Below are positions 23,967-24,272 of a DNA stretch of 24,272 nucleotides, piece by piece. The notes beneath the pieces were generated by a model. The model was not told the DNA's origin, made no database searches, and worked only from the letters and a program-made list of their open reading frames with translations. The translations under genes and the position numbers were made by a program. Position 1 is the stretch's first letter. Each line of letters begins with the position of its first letter. Source of the DNA: M3 sp964637445 (GTDB lineage Bacteria; Bacteroidota; Bacteroidia; Bacteroidales; Muribaculaceae); the NCBI GenBank assembly GCA_964637445.1, contig CAZWWS010000038.1, positions 1 through 24,272 on the forward strand. Direction: 5' to 3'.

Positions 23967-24272
23967 ATTTTTATACTACGTTTGATTTTAGTAATATTGT
24001 TTCCTCCAAAGATTTGTCTAAGAAACTGACCGATTTTTGCTTTGACTCTATGATGAGTGGGTATCCAAGATTTATTAAACCAATGAATAGAAACGGTATT
24101 CTCTGTAATAAATAGTTTCCCCATAGTCTCATCAAGTGGGCAAAAATAATCTTTGGGATATATAGTAATACCTTTTACTATTTGAATTTTATTGGTAAAT
24201 TTTAAACCGTTTTGTTCAAGAATGTCTCGCGTATTAACTACGACTGAATTTGGTAGATCAGAATCTTTTGTT
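23963..24272 (-). CDS. C-terminal part of a GT32-like glycosyltransferase (runs off the right edge)
   Basis: The minus-strand frame from the window edge to TGA at 23963-23965 gives 102 residues. The stretch IYPKDYFCPLDETMGKLFI, then TENTVSIHWFNKSW, matches the C-terminal end of bacterial Och1/capsular (GT32, DXD-containing) sugar transferases, where a YP..YFYP..., ITENTYAIHHW..SW pattern is typical. It is followed by a basic tail (HHRVKAKIGQFLRQ). The DXD motif would be upstream, outside the window. The stop overlaps the ATG of the decayed glycosyltransferase by 4 bases (ATGA), so it belongs to the same operon. Confidence 0.82.
   Translation of the reverse strand, partial: TKDSDLPNSVVVNTRDILEQNGLKFTNKIQIVKGITIYPKDYFCPLDETMGKLFITENTVSIHWFNKSWIPTHHRVKAKIGQFLRQIFGGNNITKIKRSIKI

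Noticed and set aside
1..24272. CRISPR array, invertible capsule promoter or transposase
   Set aside because: No spaced direct repeats, no pair of invertase-type inverted repeats around a promoter, and no transposase or recombinase reading frame was seen; the locus promoter may lie beyond the right edge.

Overview
The window reads as chromosomal DNA from a member of the Bacteroidales, perhaps a gut Muribaculaceae-type genome. The evidence is four promoters of the Bacteroidetes form (TTTG, 19-20 bases, TAnnTTTG), few recognisable Shine-Dalgarno sequences, a secreted GH13 enzyme with a Por-type C-terminal tail, and the purH-mreB-mreC-mreD-mrdA-rodA order. The family-level placement is a guess from protein flavour. 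Nearly everything is on the minus strand; rpmH is the only clear plus-strand gene.

Layout. (1) 1-31: the 5' part of a tRNA (probably Glu), minus strand, cut by the window edge, with a near-consensus promoter. (2) 125-3041: a monocistronic secreted alpha-amylase-family enzyme with its own promoter and terminator. (3) 3068-10386: purine gene purH followed by the rod-shape/elongasome genes mreB, mreC, mreD, mrdA (PBP2) and rodA, tightly packed behind one visible promoter. (4) 10387-10955: a non-coding stretch with a strong inverted repeat, then rpmH (ribosomal protein L34, 51 aa) with its promoter, ended by an exact 50-bp palindrome that can serve as a bidirectional terminator. (5) 10965-24272: a surface-polysaccharide locus read leftward and running off the right edge.

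The polysaccharide locus supplies GDP-L-fucose (gmd, fcl). It carries two different lipid-phosphate sugar-1-phosphate transferases: a polytopic WecA/MraY type and a small PglC/WcfS type. It also holds a PglE/WcfR-like sugar aminotransferase, an ATP-grasp enzyme, a membrane acyltransferase, two intact GT2 and one intact GT4 glycosyltransferases, an EpsG-type polymerase and the C-terminal end of a GT32-like glycosyltransferase. Most upstream genes overlap by 1 or 4 bases, so translation is probably coupled. A flippase and a nucleotide-sugar 4,6-dehydratase matching the aminotransferase are not seen and may lie to the right.

Points of most interest: (a) a glycosyltransferase gene at 22782-23966 that I reconstruct across two in-frame stops and two frameshifts, i.e. 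a decayed or erroneously assembled gene inside the operon; (b) an exact five-copy TTGG repeat inside the acyltransferase gene, a candidate phase-variation switch; (c) a 40-codon remnant of a GxxExxY-family gene between the aminotransferase and HAD genes, bracketed by oppositely oriented CACAGAA/TTCTGTG short repeats that also form the aminotransferase's C-terminal codons; (d) the PglC / ATP-grasp / aminotransferase trio, which suggests an unusual modification of a 4-amino sugar. I found no CRISPR array, transposase, rRNA or phage gene.
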